A stretch of 64,000 nt of DNA from Donghicola tyrosinivorans (GTDB lineage Bacteria > Pseudomonadota > Alphaproteobacteria > Rhodobacterales > Rhodobacteraceae), in contig NZ_PVTQ01000007.1 in assembly GCF_003003355.1 (NCBI RefSeq), positions 1 to 64,000 on the forward strand. The letters are read 5' to 3'. Positions within the stretch are counted from its first letter, which is position 1. Every line of letters begins with the position of its first letter. This document shows, in pieces, positions 17,824-26,149 of this stretch. The notes under the pieces were generated by a model. The model was not told the origin of the DNA and ran no database searches. It was given only the letters and a program-made list of their open reading frames with translations. A program made the translations under genes and the position numbers.

Positions 17824-19248
17824 TTAAGCCACCTTCTTGAGGCGCTGTTTCTGGCCTTCGATCAGGTCATGATGCAGCGCCTTAATGGCAGGCTTCAGGT
17901 CTTCGCGCTCAAGTATGAACTGCACGTCCACATTGCGCGGCCCCTGACTGGCCCCAAGACAGGCCATATCCGCCCCCGCCAAGGCCTGAAGGCCCCGCGT
18001 CAGCACCGAAAGCCCGCGCAGATCGCGCCCGATGATCGAAGCCATTGCCAAGGGACGTGCCGAAACCTCGGCACCTGAATAGGCTTTGGCCAGATCCTTC
18101 TCGACGCGGCGCATGATCTTCAACGAGGCATCAAGATAGTGCGTGATCGTGTTCGCATTCGAGGTTTTCGAGACAATGCGCACATCGTGGCGGGTCAGCA
18201 CTTCAAGGATCGTCGCATCATAGCCTTTGACGCCAACCATATCCTGCTCGAACACTTCCAGAGCGATGATATCAAGGCCGGTGATCATTTCGACCGCCGC
18301 GTATTCAGCGGGACGATCGTCGATCAAAGTACCCGGATCATCGGGATCAAAGCAGTTCACAACGCGCAGCGGCACGTCGGCCTGACGCAAGGTCTTCGCC
18401 GCCTTGGGGTGGATCGCCTCCATGCCCATGTTCGACATCTGATCGGCCACATCATAGTTGGTGTGACCCAACTTGCGCGCAACGCCCACCCCCACAAGGT
18501 TCGGGTCCGCAGAAGACAGATGGAATTCCTTGTGAATGATCGCCTCGCGGGCACCGATCAGCGCCGCAAGCCGCGAGAATGTCACCTCGGAGTATCCACG
18601 GTCGTATTCACGCATCAAGCCTTCGGCGCATTGGGCATATCCGGTGACAATTGGCATTTCCTGCGCGGGATCAACGCCTTCCATCGCGCCCTTGATCCGC
18701 TCGGCCAGCGACACTTCCCCTTGATCGCGCCAGCCGGACAGGTCAACGAACCGCGCACTAACGCCCGCACGTTGCAACATCAGCGTGGTCACAAAGGCGG
18801 AATGCGCCTCGCCCAGACCGGACAGCAACTCGCGAATTTGCAGCATGTGCTCGGCCAGACGGAAATGGCCATAGCTGCACAGGCGCTGCAAATCGATTAG
18901 ACAGTTGCGCGCGCCCTCGATCCTTTCAGAGACAAAGGCATCGGCCTGCGCAATATCAGCTGGATGATCCAGCACGACCGCATGGGCCGCCTGCATTTCC
19001 GTGGTGACAGTGTTCAGCGCCTCATGCCAGCCGTGATCATTGTCGGCATTGGCAAAGCGGGCATAGACACCGGACTCGCCGGTTTTCTTATGCTCTAGCA
19101 GCAAATTGGTGATCCCGCCAAAAGCCGAGACCACAAAGATGCGACCATAAATGTCGCCCGATACTCCGTGCGGAAGAAACAGCGTATCGCGCAGTTCATG
19201 GACGCGGGACATGGATGTCCCGCCAATTTTTTCAACAGTAAAAGACAT
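17824..19248 (-). CDS. ask: Aspartate kinase of the ectoine cluster (Ask_Ect)
   Basis: This 474-residue aspartate kinase belongs to the subgroup linked to ectoine operons. It starts with the kinase motif VEKIGGTSMS and has a C-terminal ACT-type regulatory region (about residues 320-470). It phosphorylates aspartate to feed aspartate-semialdehyde and thus diaminobutyrate synthesis. It lies 8 bp downstream of ectC as last gene of ectABC-ask. Ask_Ect enzymes are known to be less feedback-inhibited than housekeeping LysC, which allows high flux under osmotic stress. The supply it creates could also serve the second diaminobutyrate aminotransferase at 9176-10453. Confidence 0.9.
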   Translation of the reverse strand: MSFTVEKIGGTSMSRVHELRDTLFLPHGVSGDIYGRIFVVSAFGGITNLLLEHKKTGESGVYARFANADNDHGWHEALNTVTTEMQAAHAVVLDHPADIAQADAFVSERIEGARNCLIDLQRLCSYGHFRLAEHMLQIRELLSGLGEAHSAFVTTLMLQRAGVSARFVDLSGWRDQGEVSLAERIKGAMEGVDPAQEMPIVTGYAQCAEGLMREYDRGYSEVTFSRLAALIGAREAIIHKEFHLSSADPNLVGVGVARKLGHTNYDVADQMSNMGMEAIHPKAAKTLRQADVPLRVVNCFDPDDPGTLIDDRPAEYAAVEMITGLDIIALEVFEQDMVGVKGYDATILEVLTRHDVRIVSKTSNANTITHYLDASLKIMRRVEKDLAKAYSGAEVSARPLAMASIIGRDLRGLSVLTRGLQALAGADMACLGASQGPRNVDVQFILEREDLKPAIKALHHDLIEGQKQRLKKVA

Positions 19249-19256
19249 GGGACTGA

Positions 19257-19652
19257 TTAGTCGACCAGCTCTTCTGCGGGGGCGTAGGAACCGTCTTCAC
19301 GGTGCACCTCTTTGCCCGTCACCGGCGGGTTGAAGCAGCACGCCATGTGCAGTTCTTCCTCGGCACGCAGGATGTGCTTGTCGTGCAGGTTCAAGGCGTA
19401 CATCACGCCGGGCTTGATCTCATGAGTCTCGCCCGTGGCCAGATCGGTGATCGAGCCCTTACCCTTCATGCAGTACACACTTTCAAAGTGGTGCTTGTAG
19501 TGGAACGTATGCTCGGACCCCGTTTCAAGCACGGTGATATGGAACGAAAAGCCCATACTATCATCGGCCAGCAACATACGGGTCGAGGTCCACTGCGCAT
19601 CGGCAACATGGCGGTCGGTGCCCTGTAGGGCGTTGAAATCACGTACAATCAT
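19257..19652 (-). CDS. ectC: Ectoine synthase
   Basis: This 131-residue cupin cyclises N-gamma-acetyl-L-2,4-diaminobutyrate to ectoine. The start [16 protein letters not shown] and the metal-site region [18 protein letters not shown] are typical of EctC, as is [11 protein letters not shown] later on. Length is normal for the family. It sits 5 bp after ectB and 8 bp before ask. No ectoine hydroxylase (EctD) follows, so within this window the end product is ectoine itself. Confidence 0.95.
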   Translation of the reverse strand: MIVRDFNALQGTDRHVADAQWTSTRMLLADDSMGFSFHITVLETGSEHTFHYKHHFESVYCMKGKGSITDLATGETHEIKPGVMYALNLHDKHILRAEEELHMACCFNPPVTGKEVHREDGSYAPAEELVD

Positions 19653-19657
19653 TCGTC

Positions 19658-20944
19658 TTACTCCGCTGCCATCTTCTTGCTGTTCAATACAGTGCGGGTC
19701 GCTTGTTCCAAGATCGCAAACCCTTCATCGAAGAGTGCTGTCGAGGTGGTCAGAGGCGCAAGGATTTTCACGACCTCATCGCGCGGACCCGAAGTCTCGA
19801 TAATCAAACCGTTCTGATAAGCCTCCGCACAAATCTCGGCTGCCAACTCACCCGAACCGACATCGACACCGCGCATCAGGCCACGACCTTTCAGGGTCGC
19901 ACCGGGCACCAAGCGGGCAATTTGCGCCAGCTTGTCTTTGATCAGTGCATCTTTTTCCTGCAACTCGGTCTGAAACGCCTTGTCAGACCAGAACTTTTCA
20001 ATCGCAACGCGGGCAGTGACGAATGCGTGGGTGTTGCCACGGAAAGTACCGTTGTGCTCGGCGGGACCAAACACGTCATGCTTGGGACGCACCAGCATCA
20101 GCGCCATCGGCAGGCCAAAGCCCGAGACCGATTTCGCCATGGTCACGATATCCGGCTTCACGCCCATCTCTTCGAACGAGAAGAATGTGCCAGTACGTCC
20201 ACAGCCTGCCTGAATGTCATCAATGATCAGAAGCGCGCCATGCTTGTGGGCAACTTCTTGCATCTTGCGAACCCATGCGGCGCTGGCGGGGTTCAGCCCA
20301 CCTTCGCCCTGCACGGTTTCAAACATGATCGCCGCAGGTGCATCAATGCCGCCCGACGGATCGCTTAGCATCTGGTCCAACAGCGCGGCGCTATCCAGAC
20401 CCTTCGCATAACCATCAAACGGCACACGGGTCACGCCTGCCTTATCCATACCTGCGCCGCCACGGTGATAGCCGTTCCCCGTCGCCGCCAGTGCACCCAT
20501 GGTCACCCCATGAAAGCCATTGGTAAAGGCGATGATGTTGGTGCGGCCCGTCACTTTACGCGCCACCTTCATCGCCGCTTCCACAGCGTTGGCGCCTGTG
20601 GGGCCAGTGAACATCACGCGGTGATCCATACCGCGCGGGGCAAGGATGTGCTGTGTCAGCGCGGTCAGGAATTGCTCTTTCGCGTTGGTATGCAGGTCCA
20701 GACCATGGGCCAAACCGTCGCTTGAGATATGCTCGATCAGCGCGGCCTTCATGTCGGCATCGTTGTGGCCGTAGTTCAGCGACGAACAACCCGCGAGGAA
20801 ATCGATATAGCGGGTGCCATCCGCCGTGAACAGCTCGGACCCCCGCGCTTCGGTGAAAGAAGCAGGGAATGCGCGGCAGTAGGAACGCGCCCCGCTCTCG
20901 CGGCGTTCATAAATGTCATGCTCTTTGGCCATGTCTTTGGGCAT
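19658..20944 (-). CDS. ectB: Diaminobutyrate--2-oxoglutarate aminotransferase EctB
   Basis: This 428-residue class III aminotransferase forms L-2,4-diaminobutyrate from aspartate semialdehyde. Motifs include [58 protein letters not shown] and the PLP lysine in MAKSVSGFG. An AAGGA Shine-Dalgarno sequence supports the ATG at 20944. The protein begins MPKDM, the same five residues that start EctA 0.6 kb upstream; a second ATG at 20932 would remove them. It is a clear paralogue of the copy at 9176-10453. The gap to ectA is 35 bp. Confidence 0.93.
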   Translation of the reverse strand: MPKDMAKEHDIYERRESGARSYCRAFPASFTEARGSELFTADGTRYIDFLAGCSSLNYGHNDADMKAALIEHISSDGLAHGLDLHTNAKEQFLTALTQHILAPRGMDHRVMFTGPTGANAVEAAMKVARKVTGRTNIIAFTNGFHGVTMGALAATGNGYHRGGAGMDKAGVTRVPFDGYAKGLDSAALLDQMLSDPSGGIDAPAAIMFETVQGEGGLNPASAAWVRKMQEVAHKHGALLIIDDIQAGCGRTGTFFSFEEMGVKPDIVTMAKSVSGFGLPMALMLVRPKHDVFGPAEHNGTFRGNTHAFVTARVAIEKFWSDKAFQTELQEKDALIKDKLAQIARLVPGATLKGRGLMRGVDVGSGELAAEICAEAYQNGLIIETSGPRDEVVKILAPLTTSTALFDEGFAILEQATRTVLNSKKMAAE

Positions 20945-20979
20945 GGGAAATTCCTTTATTAATCGAGAGAGGGGGTAGG

Positions 20980-21522
20980 TTACGCGGCGCGGGCCAGCGA
21001 GATTTCCTCGGCAGGCAACGTGATCGACACCATATGTTCGGTGTCATGAGCGCCGTCAAAATGCGCATCTTTCTCATAGTGAGGTTCATCGGTCAGATCG
21101 CCACCGATGGTGCAGGCAAAGCTGCGGAACAGCGCCCAGGATGCGTCATTGTCTTTGGTGATGGTCGTCTTCAAAACCGTCGCGTCCGACACATCATCAC
21201 GCGACAGCAACTCCAGCAACATGCGCTTGCCCAGACCCATGCCACGGGCCTTGGGGCCAACCGCTACCTGCCAGACGAAGAAGGCGTCCTGCTTCGGGAT
21301 CACATGCCCCGAAATCCAGCCGACGACTTCGCCGTCCAGCTCTGCCAGAACGCAAGTGTCACGGAAGTGATCCGCCTGGATCAAGTTGGCATACATCGAG
21401 TTTTCGTCCAGCGGCCGACATGCACGCACCAGCTCCCAGATTGCGGCCCCGTCGGTGGGTGCCGGCTTGCGAAGGGTCACCTTCGCGGTGGTTTGCTTTT
21501 GCGGCATCATATCTTTCGGCAT
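20980..21522 (-). CDS. ectA: Diaminobutyrate acetyltransferase EctA
   Basis: This 180-residue GNAT acetyltransferase acetylates the gamma-amino group of diaminobutyrate with acetyl-CoA. The GNAT core is seen in WQVAVGPKARGMGLGKRML (acetyl-CoA binding). DENSMYANLIQADHF near residue 40 is a family hallmark. It is the first gene of ectABC-ask on the minus strand. The promoter must lie in the AT-rich 164-bp gap to the divergent MarR gene. Confidence 0.94.
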   Translation of the reverse strand: MPKDMMPQKQTTAKVTLRKPAPTDGAAIWELVRACRPLDENSMYANLIQADHFRDTCVLAELDGEVVGWISGHVIPKQDAFFVWQVAVGPKARGMGLGKRMLLELLSRDDVSDATVLKTTITKDNDASWALFRSFACTIGGDLTDEPHYEKDAHFDGAHDTEHMVSITLPAEEISLARAA

Positions 21523-21686
21523 TGATCACTCTCAGGTAGTTGCTTCGATGGTCAAACTAATCAAAGGCACGAGAAGTTTCAACCTTCAAAGTATTTTTCC
21601 TCACAAGCCCATCAAATCACGTAAAATCATTAATAAATTACTAAGTTAGCCTGAAGTTCTTCTGAGTTTTTCGGTTCGATAGGTGA
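21523..21686. promoter_or_regulatory. Divergent ectABC / MarR regulator promoter region
   Basis: This AT-rich gap separates ectA (minus) from the MarR-type gene (plus). Around 21573-21590 the plus strand reads GAAGTTTCAACCTTC; read on the minus strand this gives two TTGAA direct repeats within an imperfect inverted repeat (GAAG...CTTC). It could overlap the -35 region of ectA and serve as regulator site. The motif is weak and I cannot fix -10/-35 boxes with confidence. Confidence 0.35.
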
Positions 21687-22271
21687 ATGATTTTGGTCAC
21701 GAGACACAATATTACTTCACGAATTGAAGGAATGTCGCGACTGTGCAATAATGATCAAATTATGACCCAGCTTGACCTTCATCGCCTCGACGACAGCCTG
21801 ATCGCCCTGCGCCGCATCCTGCGCGCAACCGAGTTGTATTCCCGCGACCTCGCCCAATCAGCAGGACTGACACCGGCACAGCTACGCGTTTTGCAGATCG
21901 CAAAAACGAAAGACGGCAGCGTCACCCCGAAAGAACTTGCAACCCAGATGGGCGTCTCCCAAGCCACAGTCACGGCGCTGGTGGATAAGATCGTCTCGCG
22001 CGGGTTGGCGGTTCGGGTCCGCTCGGAAACCGACCGCCGCCAGACCAATGTCACACTAACGCAGACAGGCACCGACGCGGTGGCCCAAGCCCCCGACGCC
22101 CTGCAACAGCGCTACGTCAAAGCTTTTATGAAGCTTCAGGATTGGGAACAGGCCCAACTGCTGGCATCGCTTGAACGGGTCGCGGCCATGTTGAACGCCG
22201 ACGACATTGATGCAGCCCCGGTCCTGACCACGGGCGAGCTGAAGGGCACCCCAGAAAGCGCTGCTGAGTAG
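21687..22271 (+). CDS. MarR-family regulator, EctR-like
   Basis: This gene, divergent from ectABC, encodes a MarR winged-helix regulator. The recognition region is VTPKELATQMGVSQATVTALVD, followed by the wing RGLAVRVRSETDRRQTNVTLT. EctR-type MarR proteins are known to repress ectoine operons in methylotrophs and other bacteria, and the divergent position supports the same role here. The start is uncertain. The ATG at 21687 follows AGGTGA closely and gives 194 residues. The ATG at 21762 (MTQLDLHRL) gives 169 residues and fits the usual MarR length better, but lacks a clear ribosome site. Confidence 0.8.
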   Translation: MILVTRHNITSRIEGMSRLCNNDQIMTQLDLHRLDDSLIALRRILRATELYSRDLAQSAGLTPAQLRVLQIAKTKDGSVTPKELATQMGVSQATVTALVDKIVSRGLAVRVRSETDRRQTNVTLTQTGTDAVAQAPDALQQRYVKAFMKLQDWEQAQLLASLERVAAMLNADDIDAAPVLTTGELKGTPESAAE

Positions 22272-22279
22272 TCGAAAAA

Positions 22280-22303
22280 GGGCCGCCTGAAAACAGACAG
22301 CCC
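22280..22303 (-). terminator. Intrinsic terminator after acuI (minus strand)
   Basis: On the minus strand the RNA reads GGGCUGUCUG, a UUUU loop and CAGGCGGCCC: a 10-bp stem with two G-U wobbles, followed by UUUUU. On the plus strand the same positions give two C-A mismatches, so it works best for acuR-acuI transcripts. Confidence 0.7.
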
Positions 22304-22311
22304 CGCTTGAC

Positions 22312-23307
22312 TTACTGATCCAGTTCCGGTGCCACCGGCACCACGATACGCCCACGCACTTTTCCCTCCAGAAAATCAGGCGCCGCAGCGATCACATCCT
22401 CAAACGCCACTTCACGGGCGATGGCCTCGAACACCTCGGGCTTGACCTCCTCGGCCAGCAAACGCCATGCCTCACGGCGGCGGGCTAGCGGGCACATGAC
22501 GCTATCAACCCCGCGCAGGCTGACACCACGCAAAATGAACGGCGCCACACTGGTCGGCAGCCCCATCGAGCCTGCCAACCCGCAGGCCGCAACCGACCCA
22601 CCATAGCTGATCATCGACAGAACATTGGCCAGCACCTCTCCGCCGACAACGTCAACGGCCCCCGCCCAACGCTCTTTGCTCAGGGGCCGCGCCTTTCCTT
22701 CCAACTCTGACCGCTCAACGATCGAGGACGCCCCAAGCTGCGTCAGATACTCGGCCTCATTGCTGCGACCAGTGACAGCAGCCACCTGATAGCCGCGCCC
22801 TGCCAGCAATGAGACGGCAACACTGCCCACACCGCCCGAGGCACCGGTCACCACAATCTCACCGCTCTCAGGCGTGATCCCGTCATCGGCCAAAGCCATC
22901 ACACATAACATCGCCGTGTAACCAGCGGTCCCGATCACCATCGCTTGCCGCAAAGAAAGAGCCTCGGGCAGCGGTACCAGCCAGTCGCCTTTGACCTTGG
23001 CCTGCCCCGCCAGCCCCCCCCAGTATTTCTCGCCGACGCTCCAGCCATTCAGGACCACCCGATCCCCGACCGCATAGGCCGGATCACGGCTTTCCGCGAC
23101 GATGCCTGAAAAGTCGATGCCGGGCACCATGGGAAAACTGCGCACCACCGGCGAGGCCCCCGTCAAGGCAAGCGCATCCTTATAGTTCAGGGTTGAATAG
23201 GCCACATCCACCAGCACCTCCCCCTCTTCCAGCGCCGGTAAGCTCACCTCCTGAACAAAGACCTCCTGCCCCGCATCCCCTTTATCAATCACGATCGCCT
23301 TGGTCAT
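22312..23307 (-). CDS. acuI: Acrylyl-CoA reductase AcuI (YhdH/YhfP family)
   Basis: This 331-residue MDR oxidoreductase is close to AcuI, which reduces acryloyl-CoA to propionyl-CoA with NADPH during DMSP or acrylate catabolism. It has the [20 protein letters not shown] nucleotide-binding motif and lacks the zinc ligands of alcohol dehydrogenases. The start at 23307 ([11 protein letters not shown]) is preceded by GGGAGAG and overlaps the acuR stop by 4 bp. An upstream in-frame extension to 23508 only runs back through acuR. In Rhodobacter sphaeroides the order is acuR-acuI-dddL; here no DMSP lyase follows. Confidence 0.88.
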   Translation of the reverse strand: MTKAIVIDKGDAGQEVFVQEVSLPALEEGEVLVDVAYSTLNYKDALALTGASPVVRSFPMVPGIDFSGIVAESRDPAYAVGDRVVLNGWSVGEKYWGGLAGQAKVKGDWLVPLPEALSLRQAMVIGTAGYTAMLCVMALADDGITPESGEIVVTGASGGVGSVAVSLLAGRGYQVAAVTGRSNEAEYLTQLGASSIVERSELEGKARPLSKERWAGAVDVVGGEVLANVLSMISYGGSVAACGLAGSMGLPTSVAPFILRGVSLRGVDSVMCPLARRREAWRLLAEEVKPEVFEAIAREVAFEDVIAAAPDFLEGKVRGRIVVPVAPELDQ

Positions 23308-23945
23308 ATTCTCTCCCCTTCGATCAAAGCAAAAAAAACGTCTGCAAACAGCTGCAACGGCGCTGCGCTCCGATCCAGCTTGGCACGCAAAACCGCACCC
23401 TCCCAACCGGTCCAGAAAAACGCCGCCGCCTGCGCAGGCACCACGCCAACACGCAATTGTCCGGCGTTGACCGCCTCTTCCAGCAAGTCCGCCAAAAGCG
23501 CCTGCCAACCCTCCAGCACCCCGCGCAACATATCGCGAAAGGTTTCAGGCAAGGCCCCCATCTCCTGTCCGAGGTTGCCGATCAGGCACCCGCGCGCAAA
23601 TCCATGACGGGCCATCCCCTCTTCGGCATCGGTCACAAAAGCCCGCAACCGATCCAGAGGCGTCACATCAGACCACCGGAAATGCACCGTCAACTTCGCA
23701 CGAAAATAGTCATCATAGGCCGCTATAAGTGCCGCCCCGAAGGCCTCCTTGGACCCGAAGTGGTAATAGAAACTCCCCTTCGTCACCCCAGCCGCAACAA
23801 GCACATCCTCCAGCCCGACCGAGGAGTAGCCCTTCTCTGTCAAATACCGCAGCCCCACCCGCAGCAGTGCCTGCCGCGTGCCCTGCGCCTCAGGCGCTTT
23901 GCGCGGCCGCCCGCGGCGCGCTCTGGAATCAGCACTGTTCTCCAT
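23304..23945 (-). CDS. acuR: TetR-family regulator AcuR
   Basis: This 213-residue TetR regulator has the N-terminal helix-turn-helix ([21 protein letters not shown], about residues 43-63) preceded by an RRGRPRK basic stretch. It overlaps acuI by 4 bp, the arrangement in which AcuR is known to repress acuR-acuI until acrylate binds. The N-terminus and [13 protein letters not shown] region fit AcuR. A palindrome in the upstream region (23957-23972) is a good autoregulatory operator. Confidence 0.85.
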   Translation of the reverse strand: MENSADSRARRGRPRKAPEAQGTRQALLRVGLRYLTEKGYSSVGLEDVLVAAGVTKGSFYYHFGSKEAFGAALIAAYDDYFRAKLTVHFRWSDVTPLDRLRAFVTDAEEGMARHGFARGCLIGNLGQEMGALPETFRDMLRGVLEGWQALLADLLEEAVNAGQLRVGVVPAQAAAFFWTGWEGAVLRAKLDRSAAPLQLFADVFFALIEGERI

Positions 23946-23956
23946 GGATGGATTTT

Positions 23957-23972
23957 TAGACCGATCAGTCTA
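23957..23972. promoter_or_regulatory. Probable AcuR operator palindrome
   Basis: TAGACCGATCAGTCTA is a 16-bp near-perfect palindrome (TAGACYGATCRGTCTA on both strands), centred 20 bp upstream of the acuR start. TetR regulators typically bind such sites over their own promoter. It contains GATC at the centre. Confidence 0.65.
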
Positions 23973-23992
23973 CAAAAACCAACGCCTGATTT

Positions 23993-24053
23993 CATCTTGG
24001 CAAAAATACCTTGGGGGACGACGCGCGAAAGCGCGTCGGGGGGCAAAGCCCCC
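23993..24053. repeat. Double-hairpin intergenic repeat element
   Basis: After the CATCTTGGCAAAAATA box (23993-24008) come two perfect hairpins back to back. CGACGCGC / GCGCGTCG with a GAAA tetraloop occupies 24019-24038. GGGGGC / GCCCCC with an AAA loop occupies 24039-24053. From memory, very similar pieces recur between genes in roseobacter genomes. It may act as terminator for the CIA30-type gene on the minus strand. A degenerate copy of the first box (CATCTTGAGAAAAATG) lies at 25118-25133 without the hairpins. Confidence 0.55.
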
Positions 24054-24074
24054 ATGCGCCCAGCAGCCAAATTC

Positions 24075-24551
24075 CTACCGGTAAAACCCGATGCGCCGAA
24101 CAGAGACATCAGCCTCAAAGGCACGCCCGTAGGCCACCACGCCCAAACGCCGCAACCGTGCCGGAGTAAACGGCACCTCGGTCTTGTTCGGCGCAAAGAC
24201 AGTGAAAGGCAGCTCGATCATGGTCCAAACCGGTCCCGCCCAGAAGGCCGCGCGATAGGACTGCCAGGGCCGCACCAAATCCAAGGTCCGCAATCGAATC
24301 TCATAATTCTCGCAATTTCCCTGCACTTCGATTGCCACACCAGCATAGGCCGAAGCATCGAAGACCGCGCCTTCGGCAATATCCGTAGCCATTTGCACAA
24401 AGCCCCCGTTGTTCGCCAGCGAGACCCGCCCTTTCAAGCGCGTGCTCCCCTGCCCACCATCTTCGGCGGACAAGACTGTGCCTGCGGAAACGCCTCCCAT
24501 GACAGTATCAGTGACGCACTCCCAAGTCGGCTGGAATTCGAAATCCATCAT
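24075..24551 (-). CDS. CIA30-family protein (complex I intermediate-associated protein 30 domain)
   Basis: This protein of about 158 residues has the CIA30 galactose-binding-like beta sandwich: TVMGGVSAG near residue 20, NNGGFVQ near 50, the YRAAFWAG...IELPFTVFAP region and the final VVAYGRAFEADVSVRRIGF. CIA30 is a complex I assembly factor in mitochondria; bacterial members have no settled role. Two ATG codons at 24551 and 24548 share one AGGGG ribosome site, and the second has the better spacing. Neighbours give no clue to function. Confidence 0.8.
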   Translation of the reverse strand: MMDFEFQPTWECVTDTVMGGVSAGTVLSAEDGGQGSTRLKGRVSLANNGGFVQMATDIAEGAVFDASAYAGVAIEVQGNCENYEIRLRTLDLVRPWQSYRAAFWAGPVWTMIELPFTVFAPNKTEVPFTPARLRRLGVVAYGRAFEADVSVRRIGFYR

Positions 24552-24621
24552 AAAACCCCTTTTCAACCTCAAGTTAGGGGGCAAAGGACAAATTCAAATC
24601 AAATATCGTGATCGGGCGGGA

Positions 24622-24990
24622 TCAGAACAAATCAATCAACGGATGGGGGGAACAGTCCGCGATCAAGGTCATGCTCCGGCGCGCCGGGTAAGCAACGGAC
24701 AAGAACTCGATATCCTTATACCGAGGTGCCAGTTCCAGCCGCAGCCGGTTGCGCTCTTTCGTGTCCAGCGTCGCAAAGCCACGGGAGAAACCGGCATAGG
24801 CACCGGTCGCCGTATCCCGCACGATCAAAGTGGAATCCCGCAACTCGCATCGGTTATCCAGATAGACCGTCGCCGTGATCTCCTGCCGATGGAACGCCAG
24901 CAGGTCGCCCACCTCAAACCGGTAGACATACAGCGTCAAGGCCAAGAGCCCTACCAAGACTGCAAATCCCAGATACCGGCCCACTGCCAT
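24622..24990 (-). CDS. Small membrane-anchored protein of unknown function
   Basis: This 122-residue protein has one N-terminal membrane segment (about residues 5-24, YLGFAVLVGLLALTLYVY) and a soluble, probably periplasmic, remainder with two cysteines (NRCELRD and IADCSPH) that could form a disulfide. I do not recognise the family. It lies 70 bp upstream of the CIA30-type gene on the same strand and might be co-transcribed. Confidence 0.55.
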   Translation of the reverse strand: MAVGRYLGFAVLVGLLALTLYVYRFEVGDLLAFHRQEITATVYLDNRCELRDSTLIVRDTATGAYAGFSRGFATLDTKERNRLRLELAPRYKDIEFLSVAYPARRSMTLIADCSPHPLIDLF

Positions 24991-25321
24991 GTCTCCACTT
25001 TCTTGACTGACTTACATGTCAGCAAACCGCCTCATGACCAAAAGGTAAACGATCCCGAATGGTCATGGGGACCCTACGAACGACTGGGGTGGTCCCAAGC
25101 CCCCCTACGCCCCCAACCATCTTGAGAAAAATGTAATGCTTGCGGGAGATATTGATCCGGACGGGCACCTGAAACGTAAGTCCACTAAAAAATAACTCGC
25201 AGAATGACAAAAATCACATGTAAGGATCATGTGTTCTAATGCCGATTGCTTTTTAGATAGCTCTTTCACCAATTGTCACCAGCTCCAATTCTACGCACTC
25301 CCTTCGCGGTACTTTTTTCAA
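24991..25321. other. Intergenic region
   Basis: About 330 bp between two divergent genes. It contains a degenerate copy of the CATCTTGGCAAAAATA repeat box at 25118-25133, preceded by a C-rich tract, and should hold the promoters for the small membrane protein (minus) and cytochrome c (plus). A 63-codon minus-strand reading frame at 25019-25210 shows no recognisable protein character, and I do not call it. Confidence 0.4.
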
Positions 25322-25750
25322 ATGAAGCCAATTCTCGCACTGCTCTTCACCCTTACGGCCACGACAGCCAGCGCCGACTATGTTCTGGAAACCCGAAATA
25401 CGGATAACGGAGCTGCGCAATACGCCGAACATTGCGCCAGTTGCCACGGCGCAAATCTTGAAGGTCAGGAAAACTGGGAATACCCGTTCGAAGATGGCAG
25501 CATGCCCGCCCCGCCCCATGATGAAACCGGTCACACATGGCACCATGCCACCGGCTTTTTGCTAGAGTATGTCCGCGATGGCGGCGCAGCCACGATGGAG
25601 GCCACAGGCATCTCGAAGTACAACAGTAAGATGCCCGCGTTCGGCCACACCCTGACCGAAGACGACATTCTGGATATTCTGGGGTTCATCTACCAAAGCT
25701 GGCCCGAAGAGGCCCGCCGCGTCCAGCGCGAGCGAAGCCCTTCCCAATAA
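25322..25750 (+). CDS. Periplasmic class I cytochrome c
   Basis: This 142-residue protein has a signal peptide (MKPILALLFTLTATTASA), one haem site CASCHG near residue 39 and a likely axial methionine in SKMPAFG near residue 104, the layout of a small class I cytochrome c. I start it at the ATG at 25322 because the upstream in-frame extension is not signal-like. It stands alone, so its redox partner is unknown. A HETGHTWHHATG stretch between the haem motif and the methionine is histidine-rich. Confidence 0.8.
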   Translation: MKPILALLFTLTATTASADYVLETRNTDNGAAQYAEHCASCHGANLEGQENWEYPFEDGSMPAPPHDETGHTWHHATGFLLEYVRDGGAATMEATGISKYNSKMPAFGHTLTEDDILDILGFIYQSWPEEARRVQRERSPSQ

Positions 25751-26149
25751 GCAGGCGTGCGATCAGCCGAACGCACGACCCTGTTCCGCCAGACTGATGC
25801 TAGCCGCGTTTACAACCTGCCCTGCCAGCAGACATTTCGCACACCGCACCTGATACAACCATTCAGCCATCCAAAGCCCCGCGCAGCCATCTCGTGCGGA
25901 CAAGTCTGCCATCTCTTGCGGGGCTATTTTGACCAGCCAGTCAATTTAATCAAACTGACACGGACACGACACCAGACCGTTACATCCCCCACTTACGCAA
26001 TCGGACGTTCGACGTTGCGCACTCAGGACATGTCCTGCGCCGACGGGAACTCTTGCGGGACAATGACTTGCCCGCAGTCGCCGTCTGGCGCCGCACAACA
26101 GCGGCGCAGGCCATGACCGCCCGATGGGCACCAATGAGTGGAGCTTATG
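25751..26149. other. Intergenic region upstream of the ugp-type operon
   Basis: About 400 bp without a convincing gene. A 6-bp stem hairpin (CGTGCG 25756-25761, CGCACG 25772-25777) follows the cytochrome stop but has no T run. Three copies of GACAC lie close together at 25957-25961, 25963-25967 and 25968-25972. They could be half-sites of a regulator such as PhoB, but they do not match the known Pho box well. The operon promoter is expected here. Confidence 0.4.

Noticed and set aside
25019-25210. 63-codon minus-strand reading frame before the cytochrome c gene
   Set aside because: No ribosome site, domain pattern or conserved-looking composition; it lies in a promoter-like gap.
25957-25972. 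Three GACAC copies as a Pho box upstream of ugpB
   Set aside because: They do not match the alphaproteobacterial Pho box (CTGTCAT repeats at fixed spacing), so I list them only as a note.
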